In this document: positions 34,129-44,231 of the stretch, one piece after another
Layout: every line of letters starts with the position of its first letter
Position numbering within the stretch: position 1 is the first letter of the stretch
Assembly (NCBI GenBank): GCA_020724265.1
Contig: DYHH01000029.1
Location: 1 to 49,713 of the forward strand
Direction of reading: 5' to 3'
DNA from: Melioribacter roseus
GTDB lineage: Bacteria > Bacteroidota > Ignavibacteria > Ignavibacteriales > Melioribacteraceae
Length of the DNA stretch: 49,713 bases
Notes under the pieces: model-generated
The model's database searches: none
What the model saw: the letters and a program-made list of their open reading frames with translations, nothing else
Told to the model about the DNA's origin: nothing
Translations under genes and position numbers: made by a program

Positions 34129-35583
34129 TTAACCTTTGATAACACCCACCGGTTTTATCTTCGCAACTTTATTGCTTATACCTGAATTATGCATAATATC
34201 AACAACATCAAAAACATCTTTATAAGCATGCGGCATTTCTTCGGCAATTGTTCCGTAACCTTTAGCTTGAATCGAAATTCCTTTATCATGTAATTCTTTA
34301 ATTAAGTCTCTTCCTTTAGCGGCTTTTTTTGCTTGTGTTCTGCTTTGAACTCTACCGGCACCATGACATGAACTTCCGAAAGTTTTTTCCATTGCTTTCT
34401 CGGTTCCCGAAAGTATAAATGAATATCGCCCCATATCTCCCGGGACTAAAACGGGTTGACCTACATCTTTATATCTGTTTGGAATGAACTCACTTCCGGG
34501 TGGAAAAGCTCTTGTTGCACCTTTTCTGTGAACACAAACTTTTTTTTCTTCTTCATCTATTTTGTGTTTTTCAATTTTAGCAATGTTGTGACAAACATCG
34601 TAGATAAGTTTGAAGTCGAGTTCACTTTCGGAAATGTTAAGTGTTTTTAATAAACTTTTCTTCGCGAGATGCATTATGATTTGTCTATTGTTCCAAGCAA
34701 AGTTTGCTGCACATCTCATTGCGTGAAGATAATCTTGTCCTTCTTTCGATTTAATCGGTGCGCATGCAAGCTGTTTATCGGGTAAATTGAAATTGAATTT
34801 CTTCTCTGCTTTAACAAGTACTTTTAAGTAATCATCACAAACTTGATAGCCCAATCCGCGAGAACCTGTATGAATTAATATTAAAATCTGTCCCTTGAAA
34901 ATTCCGAAAACTTCTGCAGCTTTTTCATCGTAAATTTCATCAACCACATCAATTTCAAGAAAGTGATTACCCGAACCGAGAGTTCCGGCTTGATCTTGTC
35001 CGCGTTCAATTGCTCTTTCAGAAACTGCATCCGGATCTGCATCAATAAGTTTTCCTTTTTCTTCCGTGTATTCGATATCATTCGAATCACCAAAACCATG
35101 TTCAACTGCCCATTGGCTTCCGTTTATTAAAATATTTTTGATTTCCTTCGATGGTAATTTTTTAATTGCACCGCTTGCACCGACACCGGTTGGTACATCT
35201 CTAAAAAACTGTTTAACAAGATCATCAATTTTTGATTTAACTTTATCATACTCAAGAGAGGTTCTTGCTAAGCGAACACCGCAGTTAATATCATAACCGA
35301 CACCGCCGGGAGAAATAACACCATCGTTGATATCGGTTGCAGCGACACCTCCGATCGGAAAACCGTAACCCCAATGAATATCAGGCATAGCAAGACTATA
35401 TTTTTGAATTCCCGGAAGATGAGCGACATTAACAACTTGCTTGAGCGCTTCATCGTTTTGCAATGTTCCTTCAAGCATATTTTTTGAAGTATAAATCCTT
35501 CCGGGCACAAGCATCTTTCCTTGTCTTGGTATTTCCCAAAGATAGTCGGTGATCTTTTTTATTTCGTATCCGCTTATTAGCAT
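34129..35583 (-). CDS. rtcB: RtcB RNA ligase
   Basis: 484 residues, full length. RtcB joins 2',3'-cyclic phosphate and 5'-OH RNA ends using GTP and Mn2+. Metal and active-site segments visible are MPDIHWGYGFPIGGVAA, GGVGYDINCGVR, GSGNHFLEI and HTGSRGLGYQV. The guanylylated His lies in CHGAGRVQSRTQAKK. It is 44 bp downstream of the archease gene on the same strand. Archease is the known activator that gives RtcB multiple turnover, so the two make a self-contained RNA repair or tRNA maintenance unit. Confidence 0.97.
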   Translation of the reverse strand: MLISGYEIKKITDYLWEIPRQGKMLVPGRIYTSKNMLEGTLQNDEALKQVVNVAHLPGIQKYSLAMPDIHWGYGFPIGGVAATDINDGVISPGGVGYDINCGVRLARTSLEYDKVKSKIDDLVKQFFRDVPTGVGASGAIKKLPSKEIKNILINGSQWAVEHGFGDSNDIEYTEEKGKLIDADPDAVSERAIERGQDQAGTLGSGNHFLEIDVVDEIYDEKAAEVFGIFKGQILILIHTGSRGLGYQVCDDYLKVLVKAEKKFNFNLPDKQLACAPIKSKEGQDYLHAMRCAANFAWNNRQIIMHLAKKSLLKTLNISESELDFKLIYDVCHNIAKIEKHKIDEEEKKVCVHRKGATRAFPPGSEFIPNRYKDVGQPVLVPGDMGRYSFILSGTEKAMEKTFGSSCHGAGRVQSRTQAKKAAKGRDLIKELHDKGISIQAKGYGTIAEEMPHAYKDVFDVVDIMHNSGISNKVAKIKPVGVIKG

Positions 35584-35627
35584 AATTACACCTTTTACTT
35601 GTACAGCTTAATTATAAGAGGAAAGTA

Positions 35628-36053
35628 TTAAATGTCAAAGACAATTCGAGTGGTATATATGTTGTTTACTTTTTTGATCTCCAATTGATGATAAGTGATA
35701 GCTTTTATTTCTTCTTTAAAATCGATTTTTGAATTGTCTACAGTTAATCCGGCGAGACGAGCAGTTAATTTGTATTTATCGGTATGAACAAGTTTTATAT
35801 CTTCAGCAGAAGTACAAAACCATTTTTTTGAAAGGAAGAGATAATTTATTTCGCTTAAAAAATTTACAAGTAATTCTTCGAGTGATTCAGCTTCAAAATC
35901 TAATTTAATTTTTTCGTCATCGTATAAAATTTCGGCGTCAAGCATTGCTTTATTCCATGCATCAACCGCGCAGAGAAATAATTCTTCAATTGTAGATGCG
36001 GTTAGTTCAACCGCAATATCGGCAGTGTGCTCTATGAATTTATAGTTATACAT
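35628..36053 (-). CDS. Archease
   Basis: 141 residues, the standard size. The start YKFIEHTADIAVELTASTIE and the segments FEAESLEELLVNFLSEINYL and AITYHQLEIKK are family hallmarks, with the metal-binding acidic residues in HTADIA and the C-terminal region. It promotes guanylylation of RtcB. Placed directly upstream of rtcB. Confidence 0.95.
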   Translation of the reverse strand: MYNYKFIEHTADIAVELTASTIEELFLCAVDAWNKAMLDAEILYDDEKIKLDFEAESLEELLVNFLSEINYLFLSKKWFCTSAEDIKLVHTDKYKLTARLAGLTVDNSKIDFKEEIKAITYHQLEIKKVNNIYTTRIVFDI

Positions 36054-36108
36054 ACTGAAATGTGATGAATTCCGGAATCAAAAGAAATAGTAAAAGTAGT
36101 TTTTTAAA

Positions 36109-38286
36109 TTAAAAATAATAAAGATAACTTACCTTTAATACTCCGGCTCGGTTAACGGTATGCATTCTGTTGGGAAGAATTGTTCCAGTTAAATCAAATT
36201 CAGGACTTCTATCTTGAACTTCGTTATACGCAAAATGAATCCAACTTTTGGGTGAGAAATTGTAGGATAAAAGAAAACCGATAATAAACTGTTCGAATTT
36301 ATCTGTTGAACGGACAAACACATTGTCAAAGTAGATTCTTATTTTGAGATCATTCACTGGTTTTATATTCAAGTATGGGCGAGTGTTAAATGTGATATCC
36401 TCAACATTACCGTCCGGATTTCCTTCAACAAACATATTATAAGATGTTCCGATAGTTAATTGGCTCATGAGTTTGTAACTAAATGAAGTTCCAATCCAAG
36501 AATAAAATGCAAGCCAATCTCTGCTGAAGTTATATGTATGAGAATATCCTCCCCACAAATTTCCGTTCCATTTAGGTGATATATTAAACCAAGAACTTAA
36601 GTTTGCACTATATGAAGAATATTCAACATTATTATCTTTGGATTTACCGGCGTCTAAATTAATTTCGAATCCCCAATTATCTCTGAATTGCATATTATAA
36701 CCCAAGATCGCAATATAATCAGTATATTCGTCAGCTTTTTCCCAATTGATACCACCACCGCCATAAATCATAATGGATTTTAGATATCCGGTATCCCACC
36801 ACCATCGTGGACCTGTTAGCCCTACAGTTTCCATGGTTCCTTGCCAAGGTACAAATCCAATTTCCTGTACATCAAAATCATTACCGATGTATCTACTTCT
36901 AAACATATTAATCCAAGAGTCAGCAAAGTTTGTGAAGCCAACAGAAAATGCATAATCGCCTTCGCTGCCTTTAATAGATCTTGCTAATTGATAGGAAAGC
37001 TGCCAGTTGCTTCCTCTAAATGCACCGTCAATATCAAGTACGCCGTAGTTATTGTATTCGTTAAACTTTCCAACGTACAAGACACCGATCGAAGAGTTAT
37101 CTAAAATTTGTTTTTTCAATCTGACTGAAGCAAAGTATGAAGTCGGTTCAGTTTGTTTTTGGTTTCCTAAAAAATAATCAGTTTGTTCTGTTCGGGCTAC
37201 AAACCCGCCGTACTCCCAATCACCTAATCTCCCGAATGCACGGGTTCCGAATGATAAAGGAACTTCTTTTCCATCGGGTAATTTTTTTCCTATTCGTCTG
37301 GAATAAAATAATTCAATAGGTCTATAGAATCCTGAATTTCTATCTCTTCCGGATGCATTAAAAACCTCACTTCCTTCGGTAAAGAATTGCCGACGTTCGT
37401 CAAAATAAGATTCGTAACGCGAAATATTAAAATCGTATGGATCAGCTTCAATCTGAGCAAAGTCGGGATTTGCCGTAAACTGAAATTTTAATTCGGGCGA
37501 GGGATTATAAGAAATGTCTAATCCCGCATCTGCTGTTATATCATATTCATCGTTTCCTTTATAATTTATTTTACTAATACCGACAGGATAAATTTCCAAA
37601 TTCAATCCATGTTGAGTAGGAGTAAAGTCATTAAAAACTAAGCTGCCCCATTTGGAAATTCTTTGTCCCTCATTTTCTTCATAAGCTATCCAATAAGTAT
37701 CTTCGTTATTTATTGAACGCCATCTGTCAAAATCGAGACCCCACTCGGTTAACTTGTCATTGTATTGAATTGATTTGTAAGGAATTTCCATTTCTGCAAC
37801 CCAGCCCCAATCATAAACTTCGGCATCGCCAAACCAGATTCCGTCCCAACTGTAATCGCGGTTACGTGCATCATCAAGTAACCTTGTATCGCCCCGAACG
37901 CCGGAAGCGTATACAATAAATTTATAAGCGGTTCTTCTATCTCCGAAAGTATCAATCATAAAAGAAACACCGTCGCCGGCAAAATCATCAAGTACTCCTG
38001 TTTCGATTTGAATTTCGTCATAATTATCGTAGCAGATAAACAAACAATACAATGCCTCATCAGTAGTTAAAACTTTTGCAACGGTCTTTTGCGTAGGTTT
38101 CTCGTTGTTGTACGGAGCGTATTGAACAAAATCGGTAACCGAATCAGCTTGAGACCAGACATCATCAATTTTACCGTCAATTATAATTTGTTGATCAGTT
38201 TTTTTTAGTCGTAAAACCTTGTTGGAGTTATTTAACTGAGCAGTTATCGAAACTACAAAAACAACAAAAATTAGAAATGACCGCAT
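36109..38286 (-). CDS. DUF5916 outer-membrane-type protein with CBM9-like domain
   Basis: 725 residues. A signal peptide (MRSFLIFVVFVVSITA) precedes a CBM9-like carbohydrate-binding module (~25-210; IIIDGKIDDVWSQADSVTDF, WGLDFDRW). The DUF5916 region (~230-725) is made of alternating beta strands consistent with a beta-barrel, starting with the family's FDERRQFFTEGSEVF. Found widely in Bacteroidota; function unknown, possibly glycan binding or uptake at the outer membrane. The ribosome site GGGGAG lies just before the ATG. The gene stands alone between archease and a divergent dehydrogenase-like gene. Confidence 0.9.
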   Translation of the reverse strand: MRSFLIFVVFVVSITAQLNNSNKVLRLKKTDQQIIIDGKIDDVWSQADSVTDFVQYAPYNNEKPTQKTVAKVLTTDEALYCLFICYDNYDEIQIETGVLDDFAGDGVSFMIDTFGDRRTAYKFIVYASGVRGDTRLLDDARNRDYSWDGIWFGDAEVYDWGWVAEMEIPYKSIQYNDKLTEWGLDFDRWRSINNEDTYWIAYEENEGQRISKWGSLVFNDFTPTQHGLNLEIYPVGISKINYKGNDEYDITADAGLDISYNPSPELKFQFTANPDFAQIEADPYDFNISRYESYFDERRQFFTEGSEVFNASGRDRNSGFYRPIELFYSRRIGKKLPDGKEVPLSFGTRAFGRLGDWEYGGFVARTEQTDYFLGNQKQTEPTSYFASVRLKKQILDNSSIGVLYVGKFNEYNNYGVLDIDGAFRGSNWQLSYQLARSIKGSEGDYAFSVGFTNFADSWINMFRSRYIGNDFDVQEIGFVPWQGTMETVGLTGPRWWWDTGYLKSIMIYGGGGINWEKADEYTDYIAILGYNMQFRDNWGFEINLDAGKSKDNNVEYSSYSANLSSWFNISPKWNGNLWGGYSHTYNFSRDWLAFYSWIGTSFSYKLMSQLTIGTSYNMFVEGNPDGNVEDITFNTRPYLNIKPVNDLKIRIYFDNVFVRSTDKFEQFIIGFLLSYNFSPKSWIHFAYNEVQDRSPEFDLTGTILPNRMHTVNRAGVLKVSYLYYF

Positions 38287-38424
38287 TTGCTCCCCATCAT
38301 TTTGAAAATCAACATTTTAGACGAAACTCTTTCTGCAAAGTTCAAAAGAATTATTTGTGTTTCTTATTTCAGCACTATGTAAATTAAAACGCATAAATAT
38401 ATTGTTTTCTCAAGAGATAGAGTA

Positions 38425-39540
38425 ATGAAAATCCTTTTACTTGGCGGTTATGGTAATGTCGGCAAATTTCTTTGTGATTTAATTTTATCAAATACTAATT
38501 CATCAATTATTATTGCCGGAAGAGATGAATTAAAAGCAAGAAATTCTAAAGATAAACTTTCGATTAAGTATAATGCGTCGAGGATTGAAACTGCAATTGT
38601 TGATGCATCAAAAACCGATTCGCTGATAAACGCTTTTTATAAATCCGATTTTATCATTAACTCCGCAAGTACAATTCAATTCACAAAAAATATTGTTGAA
38701 GCATTGCTTTACACAAAGAAAGATTATTTGGATGTATTAATGTCATCTCCGCAAAAGTTAAATCCTTTAAAAGCAGCTTCAAAACAATTTTTTGAAAATA
38801 ATCAATGTATAATAACTGACGGCGGTTTTCATCCCGGTTTACCGGCTGCTTTAATTCGATACGCCGCCGAACAATTTGATAAAATTCACTCGGCAAATGT
38901 AGGCAGTCTGCTGAATATGGATTGGAAGTTTGAACTTTCTTCACCGGATACAATTAAGGAATTCATTTATGAATTTAAGGAATATGATTCAACCGCCTAT
39001 GTAAATAATGAGTGGAAAAAACTTAGTTATAAAGACTACAAATACTTTGATTTCGGTAAACCATTCGGAAAAAGACCTTGTATTTCTATGATGATGGAAG
39101 AATTAAAAGAATTGCCTAATAAATATCCTTCGCTTATCGAGATGGGATTTTATGTTTCCGGATTTAATTGGTTTACTGATTATATTGTGACTCCAATAAT
39201 GATGATAGCAGTTAAAAATTTTTCTATGCAAAGGTTAAATTCGATTGCAAAGCTTTTTAAGTGGAGTATCCGGAAATTTTCTAAACCACCTTACAAAGTT
39301 ATACTTCAATTAATTGCAGAGGGAAGTAGAGATGGTAAAAATCAGAAAATGAAAATTGAAGTATCTCATGAAGACGGATATTTCTTAACTGCTGTTCCCG
39401 CATTTGCATTTTTACTGCAATACTTAGAAGGATCAAACACTAAGCCAGGACTTCACTTTCAAGCCAATTATGTCGAACCGCAAAAATTCTTAAGTGATAT
39501 CTCCACGCTGGGATGTGAAATTAATATTGATTTGGAATAA
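38425..39540 (+). CDS. Saccharopine dehydrogenase-like NAD(P)-binding protein
   Basis: 371 residues. The N-terminal Rossmann domain (MKILLLGGYGNVGKFLCDLI; GRDELKARN; VDASKTDSLINAF) is of the saccharopine-dehydrogenase type, followed by DGGFHPGLPAALIRYAA and a substrate domain. The C-terminal part includes a hydrophobic stretch (FTDYIVTPIMMIAV). Relatives act on amino acids, polyamines or lipids; here the substrate is not known and it is unlikely to be a true lysine-pathway enzyme. Divergent from DUF5916 across 138 bp. Confidence 0.82.
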   Translation: MKILLLGGYGNVGKFLCDLILSNTNSSIIIAGRDELKARNSKDKLSIKYNASRIETAIVDASKTDSLINAFYKSDFIINSASTIQFTKNIVEALLYTKKDYLDVLMSSPQKLNPLKAASKQFFENNQCIITDGGFHPGLPAALIRYAAEQFDKIHSANVGSLLNMDWKFELSSPDTIKEFIYEFKEYDSTAYVNNEWKKLSYKDYKYFDFGKPFGKRPCISMMMEELKELPNKYPSLIEMGFYVSGFNWFTDYIVTPIMMIAVKNFSMQRLNSIAKLFKWSIRKFSKPPYKVILQLIAEGSRDGKNQKMKIEVSHEDGYFLTAVPAFAFLLQYLEGSNTKPGLHFQANYVEPQKFLSDISTLGCEINIDLE

Positions 39541-39608
39541 GAGTTTCTATAAACTTTCCTAAAATTCATTCGATTATAGCATATACAATAAATAATTTGG
39601 AGTAATTT

Positions 39609-40004
39609 ATGGCTTTCATTGAATGGAGTGATGACCTTTCTGTAAAAAACTTAACAATCGATTCTGAACATAAAAAACTTGTTGAAACCACGAATAAACT
39701 ACATGCAGCAATGCGGGAAGGCAAGGGTTCTGCAGTTCTTGGAAATATTCTAAATGAATTGATTACATATACCAAAACACATTTCAAGAATGAAGAAAAC
39801 ATCATGCGTAAGCATAATTACGCACATCTCGAAACACACATTGCCGAACACAATAGTTTTGTGAAAGAGGTTGAAACATTTTATGAAAAATATAAATCCG
39901 GATCGGTTGCCGTTACAATTTCACTTATAAGTTTTCTAAAAGATTGGCTTGTTAAACACATTCAAGGTAGTGATAAAAAATTCGGATTATCGATTTCGAA
40001 ATAA
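39609..40004 (+). CDS. Bacteriohemerythrin
   Basis: 131 residues, a single hemerythrin domain. The di-iron ligands appear in DSEHKKLVE, THFKNEENIM, HIAEHNSF and the C-terminal WLVKHIQGSDKKF. It binds O2 reversibly in the cytoplasm and may store, sense or deliver oxygen in a microaerobic or facultative organism. GGAG lies before the ATG. The convergent meaB gene ends 1 bp away, so no terminator separates them. Confidence 0.95.
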   Translation: MAFIEWSDDLSVKNLTIDSEHKKLVETTNKLHAAMREGKGSAVLGNILNELITYTKTHFKNEENIMRKHNYAHLETHIAEHNSFVKEVETFYEKYKSGSVAVTISLISFLKDWLVKHIQGSDKKFGLSISK

Positions 40005-40005
40005 T

Positions 40006-41121
40006 CTAATTATTATCTCGAAAAATTTTTAATAATTTTTCCGCGGCTGTTGTCGGCGGTAATTCGGAATTCAATACTTGCTCCTTAATGTACTTGAATT
40101 CTCTTTTAATTTTTGTGTTATTGAAAAAAGAATCACGCAGTCCATCTTCAATTAATCTCAAAACCCATTCTAAGGATTGCTCTTTTCTCCTTTGAATAAA
40201 AACACCTGATGATTTTGTAACTTTTTCAAACTCCTTAATCATTTCCCAAATTTCCGGGATGCCTTTACCAGTTAATGCAGAACAAGTTAAAGCTTTTGTC
40301 TGCCAGCCTTTTGTTGCATGTTGAATGTAATGAAGTGCATTTGCGTATTCTGATTTTGATAGTTTTGCTAATTGCTCATTTTTACCATCAGCTTTGTTAA
40401 TCAATACGGCATCTGTTAATTCAATTACTCCCTTTTTAATTCCTTGCAGTTCATCTCCGCCGCCGGGAATTAAAACAAGTAAGAAGAAGTCAACCATTGA
40501 GCGGACTGTTATTTCACTTTGTCCAACACCAACAGTTTCGATCAAAATAACATCGTAACCGGCAGCTTCACAAAGTGTAATTGTTTCACGAGTTTTGCGG
40601 GCAACACCACCCAATGTTCCACCGGAAGGAGAAGGACGGATGAAACAGTTTTCTTCTTTTGCCAATTTTTCCATTCGTGTTTTATCACCAAGTATACTAC
40701 CCTTTGATATACTGCTTGAAGGATCTACGGTTAATACAGCAACTTTATGTCCTTCTTTTAATAAATACATTCCGAGTGATTCTATTAAAGTACTTTTACC
40801 CGCACCGGGAGTTCCTGTTATTCCAATTCTTAACGAGTTACCGGAATTGGGTAAAAGTTTTTGTAATACTTCTTGAGAAAGTTGATGATGTTTAGGTGAG
40901 TTGCTTTCAACTAATGTAATTGCCCGGGCAAGTTTTATTCGATCACCTTTTAAGACTCCGTCAACGTATTCCTCAACTGAAAGAAAGTTATTCATTTTCA
41001 AATTCGTTGATTCGGATTTTTTACCGCTTGACTGAATTCCTTTAACAATTCTAACAGCAAATTCATCTCCGGCATTTTCGGGTGTCCAATCGGGTTTATA
41101 TGTATTGTTTTTTTTGCTCAT
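40006..41121 (-). CDS. meaB: Methylmalonyl-CoA mutase-associated GTPase
   Basis: About 371 residues from MSKKNNTYKPDWTPENAG; the frame opens further up at a TTG (41160). G-protein motifs seen are GITGTPGAGKSTLIESLG (Walker A), VLTVDPSSSIS, IETVGVGQSE and NKADG. MeaB gates adenosylcobalamin delivery to, and protects, methylmalonyl-CoA mutase. Consistent with that, mutB and mutA lie just upstream on the same strand, with only the broken GNAT gene and a palindrome cluster between. Confidence 0.95.
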   Translation of the reverse strand: MSKKNNTYKPDWTPENAGDEFAVRIVKGIQSSGKKSESTNLKMNNFLSVEEYVDGVLKGDRIKLARAITLVESNSPKHHQLSQEVLQKLLPNSGNSLRIGITGTPGAGKSTLIESLGMYLLKEGHKVAVLTVDPSSSISKGSILGDKTRMEKLAKEENCFIRPSPSGGTLGGVARKTRETITLCEAAGYDVILIETVGVGQSEITVRSMVDFFLLVLIPGGGDELQGIKKGVIELTDAVLINKADGKNEQLAKLSKSEYANALHYIQHATKGWQTKALTCSALTGKGIPEIWEMIKEFEKVTKSSGVFIQRRKEQSLEWVLRLIEDGLRDSFFNNTKIKREFKYIKEQVLNSELPPTTAAEKLLKIFRDNN

Positions 41122-41177
41122 AGAAATATATTTTACATCTTTCTTGCCCGAGTTAGGCAAGGATTATTGGCAACAAT

Positions 41178-41731
41178 TTATTTCTTCAATTTCTCATACT
41201 CACTTCTTAATATACTATAAATTTTCACATCAATATACTCACCATTTTTAACAATATCCTCTCTAAGATATCCTTCTTCTATTAATCCGTTTTTCATCAT
41301 AACATTTCCGGATGCCGGATTGGTTATCATATGATGAGCAAAAATTTTATTCAGTTTTAATTCCTCGAAACCGAATTTCAAAATAACCGATAGAGCCTCA
41401 CTTGCATAACCTTTATTCCAGAAAGGAACACCGATCCAGAATCCGAATTCAGATTTGTTAAATTCCGGCCGAAGCTTAAAATCAATCGCTCCGACAAGTT
41501 CACCCGAATCTTTTATAGTAATTGCCAAATTATACTTTTATTTTCTTCGTATTCTTTTAGATGAGTTGAAATCCAATTTTCCGCTGCACCATCCGGGTAT
41601 GGATGAGGTATATCTAATGTTGTTTCAGCAATTTTTTTATCACCTGCAAGTCTTTGAACATCTTTGGTATCATTCAAATTGAACGGGCGCAAAGTTAATC
41701 TATCTGATAATAATGTAGGTATTGTTTTCAT
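41178..41731 (-). pseudogene. GNAT acetyltransferase (RimJ/RimL type), frameshifted
   Basis: Two overlapping frames make one protein. The first (41731-41513) reads LLSDRLTLRPFNLNDTKDVQ ... NKSIIWQLL and stops. The second continues from ~41526 as AITIKDSGELVGAIDFKLRP ... FWNKGYASEAL (acetyl-CoA site) ... EEGYLREDIVKNGEYIDV. A single missing base in the coding strand, most simply GGG reading as GG at 41525-41526, explains the break. Joined, it has the length of a ribosomal-protein-acetyltransferase-like enzyme (~184 residues). Either a recent pseudogene or a sequencing deletion. Confidence 0.85.
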
Positions 41732-41800
41732 CTCTTTCTACTAATAGGCAAATTATTGTGCTATTTATCTTATTATAGGTTGGCTAGATTAAAGTATTAA

Positions 41801-41960
41801 AACCGATAAATCGGTTATGGTGTACTTTTGATTTTGCTAAGTCCCACAGATGAATCTGTGGGTTAATAATATAACAATCCATCCCATTAACCAACGGATT
41901 TATCCGTTGGAAGAGAGCAAGAAAACGAAAGTAAAAAGTCGCTTAACGGTTTCAGCCGTT
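41801..41960. repeat. Cluster of four short-loop palindromes
   Basis: AACCGAT/ATCGGTT (41801-41816), CCCACAGAT/ATCTGTGGG (41843-41862) and CCAACGGAT/ATCCGTTGG (41891-41910) each have a 2-nt spacer. AACGG/CCGTT (41945-41960) has a 6-nt spacer. They fill the 234-bp gap between mutB and the GNAT remnant. No U-runs suit a classical terminator. Confidence 0.75.
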
Positions 41961-41965
41961 TTAAA

Positions 41966-44143
41966 TCACCCAAACCGCCTATTTATCTCTTCCATAATTT
42001 TTATTCCTGCTTCGGGAATTTGTGTGCCCGGACCGAAGATCAAAGCAGCTCCCGCTTCATACAAGAAATCATAGTCTTGTGAAGGAATTACGCCACCGAC
42101 GATAACAATAATATCTTCACGACCAAGTTTTTTAAGTTCTTCAATTAATTGCGGAACGAGAGTTTTATGTCCCGCCGCAAGTGAACTTACACCAATTGCA
42201 TGCACATCATTTTCAACTGCTTGCTTTGCAGTTTCTGCAGGAGTTTGGAAAAGTGGACCGACGTCAACATCAAATCCCATATCGGCGTACGCGGTTGCGA
42301 CAACTTTTGCACCTCGATCGTGTCCGTCTTGACCCATTTTAGCAACCATAATTCTCGGTCGACGACCTTCGTGTTCGGCAAATTCGTCAGTCATTTTTCT
42401 TACTTTTTCCACTGTTCCACCTTGTTCATCGCTGTACTCACTTCTGTAAACACCGGAAATTGTCCGTGTAACTGCCTGGTATCTTCCGCTTACTTTTTCA
42501 ATTGCATCGGAGATTTCTCCAAGTGTTGCTCTAACTCTTGCTGCTTTAACTGATAAATCTAATAAATTTCCGTCACCTGTTTCAGAACATTTTGTAATTG
42601 CTTCAAGTGCAATTCGCACATCGGATTCGTTTCTTTGCGATTTAATTTTTTCCAGTCTTCTAATTTGTGAGTTTCTAACAGCTGTATTATCGACTTCTAA
42701 AATTTCAATCGGATCTTCTTTTTCTAATCTATATTTATTAACTCCGACAATAGTTTCTCTTCCGGAATCAATTCTTGCTTGTCTTCTTGCCGCAGCTTCT
42801 TCGATTCGCATTTTGGGAATTCCTGCTTCGATTGCTTTAGTCATTCCACCGTAAGATTCAACTTCGTGAATGTGTTCCCAACCTTTTTTGAGAAGTGCAT
42901 CTGTCAATGCTTCAACATAATAAGAACCTGCCCAAGGATCGATTACTTTTGTGATGTTTGTTTCATCTTGTAAATAAAGTTGTGTGTTACGTGCAATTCT
43001 CGCCGAGAAATCTGTCGGCAGTGCAATCGCTTCATCGAGTGAATTTGTGTGCAATGATTGAGTATGTCCAAGTGCCGCAGCCATGGCTTCCATACAAGTT
43101 CTAACCACATTGTTAAACGGATCTTGTTCAGCTAAACTCCAGCCGGAAGTTTGAGAATGTGTTCTAAGCGACATTGATTTAGGATTTTTTGGATTGAACT
43201 GCTTAACAAGTTTTGCCCAAATTAGACGTGCCGCACGCATCTTTGCAATTTCCATAAAGTAGTTCATTCCTTGTGCCCAGAAGAATGAAAGTCGCGGTGC
43301 AAATTCATCTATATCCAATCCGGCTTTAACACCTGTACGCATGTATTCTAATCCGTCAGCTAAAGTGTAAGCCATTTCCAAATCAGCCGTAGCGCCGGCT
43401 TCCTGCATATGATAACCGGAAATTGAAATACTGTTAAACTTCGGCATTTCTTTAGAAGCATACTTAAAAATATCCGCAATAATTTTCATCGACATTTCAG
43501 GCGGGTATATATATGTGTTGCGAACCATGTACTCTTTTAAAATATCATTTTGAATTGTTCCGGTAAGTTCTTCGTGTTTGACACCTTGCTCTTCAGCTGC
43601 AACAATAAAGAATGCAAGTACAGGGAGAACCGCTCCGTTCATCGTCATCGAAACCGACATTTTATCGAGCGGAATTTGATCGAATAAAATTTTCATATCT
43701 TCAACAGAATCGATTGCAACACCTGCTTTGCCTACATCGCCGGTTACTCGCTCATGGTCGGAATCGTAGCCTCGGTGAGTTGCTAAATCAAATGCTACTG
43801 AAAGTCCGCGTTGACCTTGAGCTAAATTTCTTCTGTAGAATGCATTACTTTCTTCTGCAGTTGAAAAACCGGCATACTGTCGAACCGTCCATGGACGCAT
43901 AACATACATGGAAGCGTAAGGTCCTCGAAGAAACGGAGGGATACCCGACATGTAATCAATATGTTCACAATTTTTAATATCATCTTTTGTGTAAAGAGGT
44001 TTTACGTTGATCTTCTCCATTGTTTCCCAAATGAAATCATCAACTTCTTTACCGGTTTCGGTTTTAAATTTTTCTTTCCACTCTTCGTAAGAAGTTTTTT
44101 TACTCTTCAAGTCTAATTTTATTTCTGCAAAATTAGGTTTCAT
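41966..44143 (-). CDS. mutB: Methylmalonyl-CoA mutase, large (catalytic) subunit
   Basis: About 725 residues from [13 protein letters not shown] lies 8 nt upstream of this ATG. The frame extends to 44197, but the extra 18 codons come from a dispersed repeat. The catalytic TIM barrel has [38 protein letters not shown] and [16 protein letters not shown]. The C-terminal B12 domain has DGHDRGAKV, with His as lower cobalt ligand, and [17 protein letters not shown]. It interconverts methylmalonyl-CoA and succinyl-CoA with adenosylcobalamin. The partner subunit mutA lies upstream and meaB downstream. Confidence 0.97.
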   Translation of the reverse strand: MKPNFAEIKLDLKSKKTSYEEWKEKFKTETGKEVDDFIWETMEKINVKPLYTKDDIKNCEHIDYMSGIPPFLRGPYASMYVMRPWTVRQYAGFSTAEESNAFYRRNLAQGQRGLSVAFDLATHRGYDSDHERVTGDVGKAGVAIDSVEDMKILFDQIPLDKMSVSMTMNGAVLPVLAFFIVAAEEQGVKHEELTGTIQNDILKEYMVRNTYIYPPEMSMKIIADIFKYASKEMPKFNSISISGYHMQEAGATADLEMAYTLADGLEYMRTGVKAGLDIDEFAPRLSFFWAQGMNYFMEIAKMRAARLIWAKLVKQFNPKNPKSMSLRTHSQTSGWSLAEQDPFNNVVRTCMEAMAAALGHTQSLHTNSLDEAIALPTDFSARIARNTQLYLQDETNITKVIDPWAGSYYVEALTDALLKKGWEHIHEVESYGGMTKAIEAGIPKMRIEEAAARRQARIDSGRETIVGVNKYRLEKEDPIEILEVDNTAVRNSQIRRLEKIKSQRNESDVRIALEAITKCSETGDGNLLDLSVKAARVRATLGEISDAIEKVSGRYQAVTRTISGVYRSEYSDEQGGTVEKVRKMTDEFAEHEGRRPRIMVAKMGQDGHDRGAKVVATAYADMGFDVDVGPLFQTPAETAKQAVENDVHAIGVSSLAAGHKTLVPQLIEELKKLGREDIIVIVGGVIPSQDYDFLYEAGAALIFGPGTQIPEAGIKIMEEINRRFG

Positions 44144-44163
44144 TTTCAAATCCTCTGTATTTC

Positions 44164-44228
44164 TTAGCGTCTCTGCGTCTTTGCGGTTGCTTTTCATTGA
44201 TTCGCCGCTAAGTCGCCAAGGCGCAAAG
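44164..44228. repeat. CGCAAAGACGC-type dispersed repeat pair
   Basis: Two facing strings between mutA and mutB: TTAGCGTCTCTGCGTCTTTG (from 44164, then CGG) and GATTCGCCGCTAAGTCGCCA (from 44199, then AGGCGCAAAG). Both belong to one style of GC-rich, periodic sequence that I recall as widespread in environmental genomes. The first extends the mutB open frame upstream ([14 protein letters not shown]), which should not be taken as real protein. Confidence 0.65.
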
Positions 44229-44231
44229 TGT

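Noticed and set aside
32505-36053. A novel defence island (toxin, hydrolase, RtcB, archease)
   Set aside because: The genes sit in separate units with different spacing, and each is common in housekeeping contexts; no nuclease, helicase or sensor of a defence system is present.
42200-42553. Plus-strand open frame of 117 codons
   Set aside because: Antisense shadow of mutB; Cys/Phe/Ser-rich composition typical of reverse-strand frames.
44144-44197. N-terminal extension of MutB
   Set aside because: Encoded by a dispersed repeat; the ATG at 44143 has the ribosome site and matches the usual family start.
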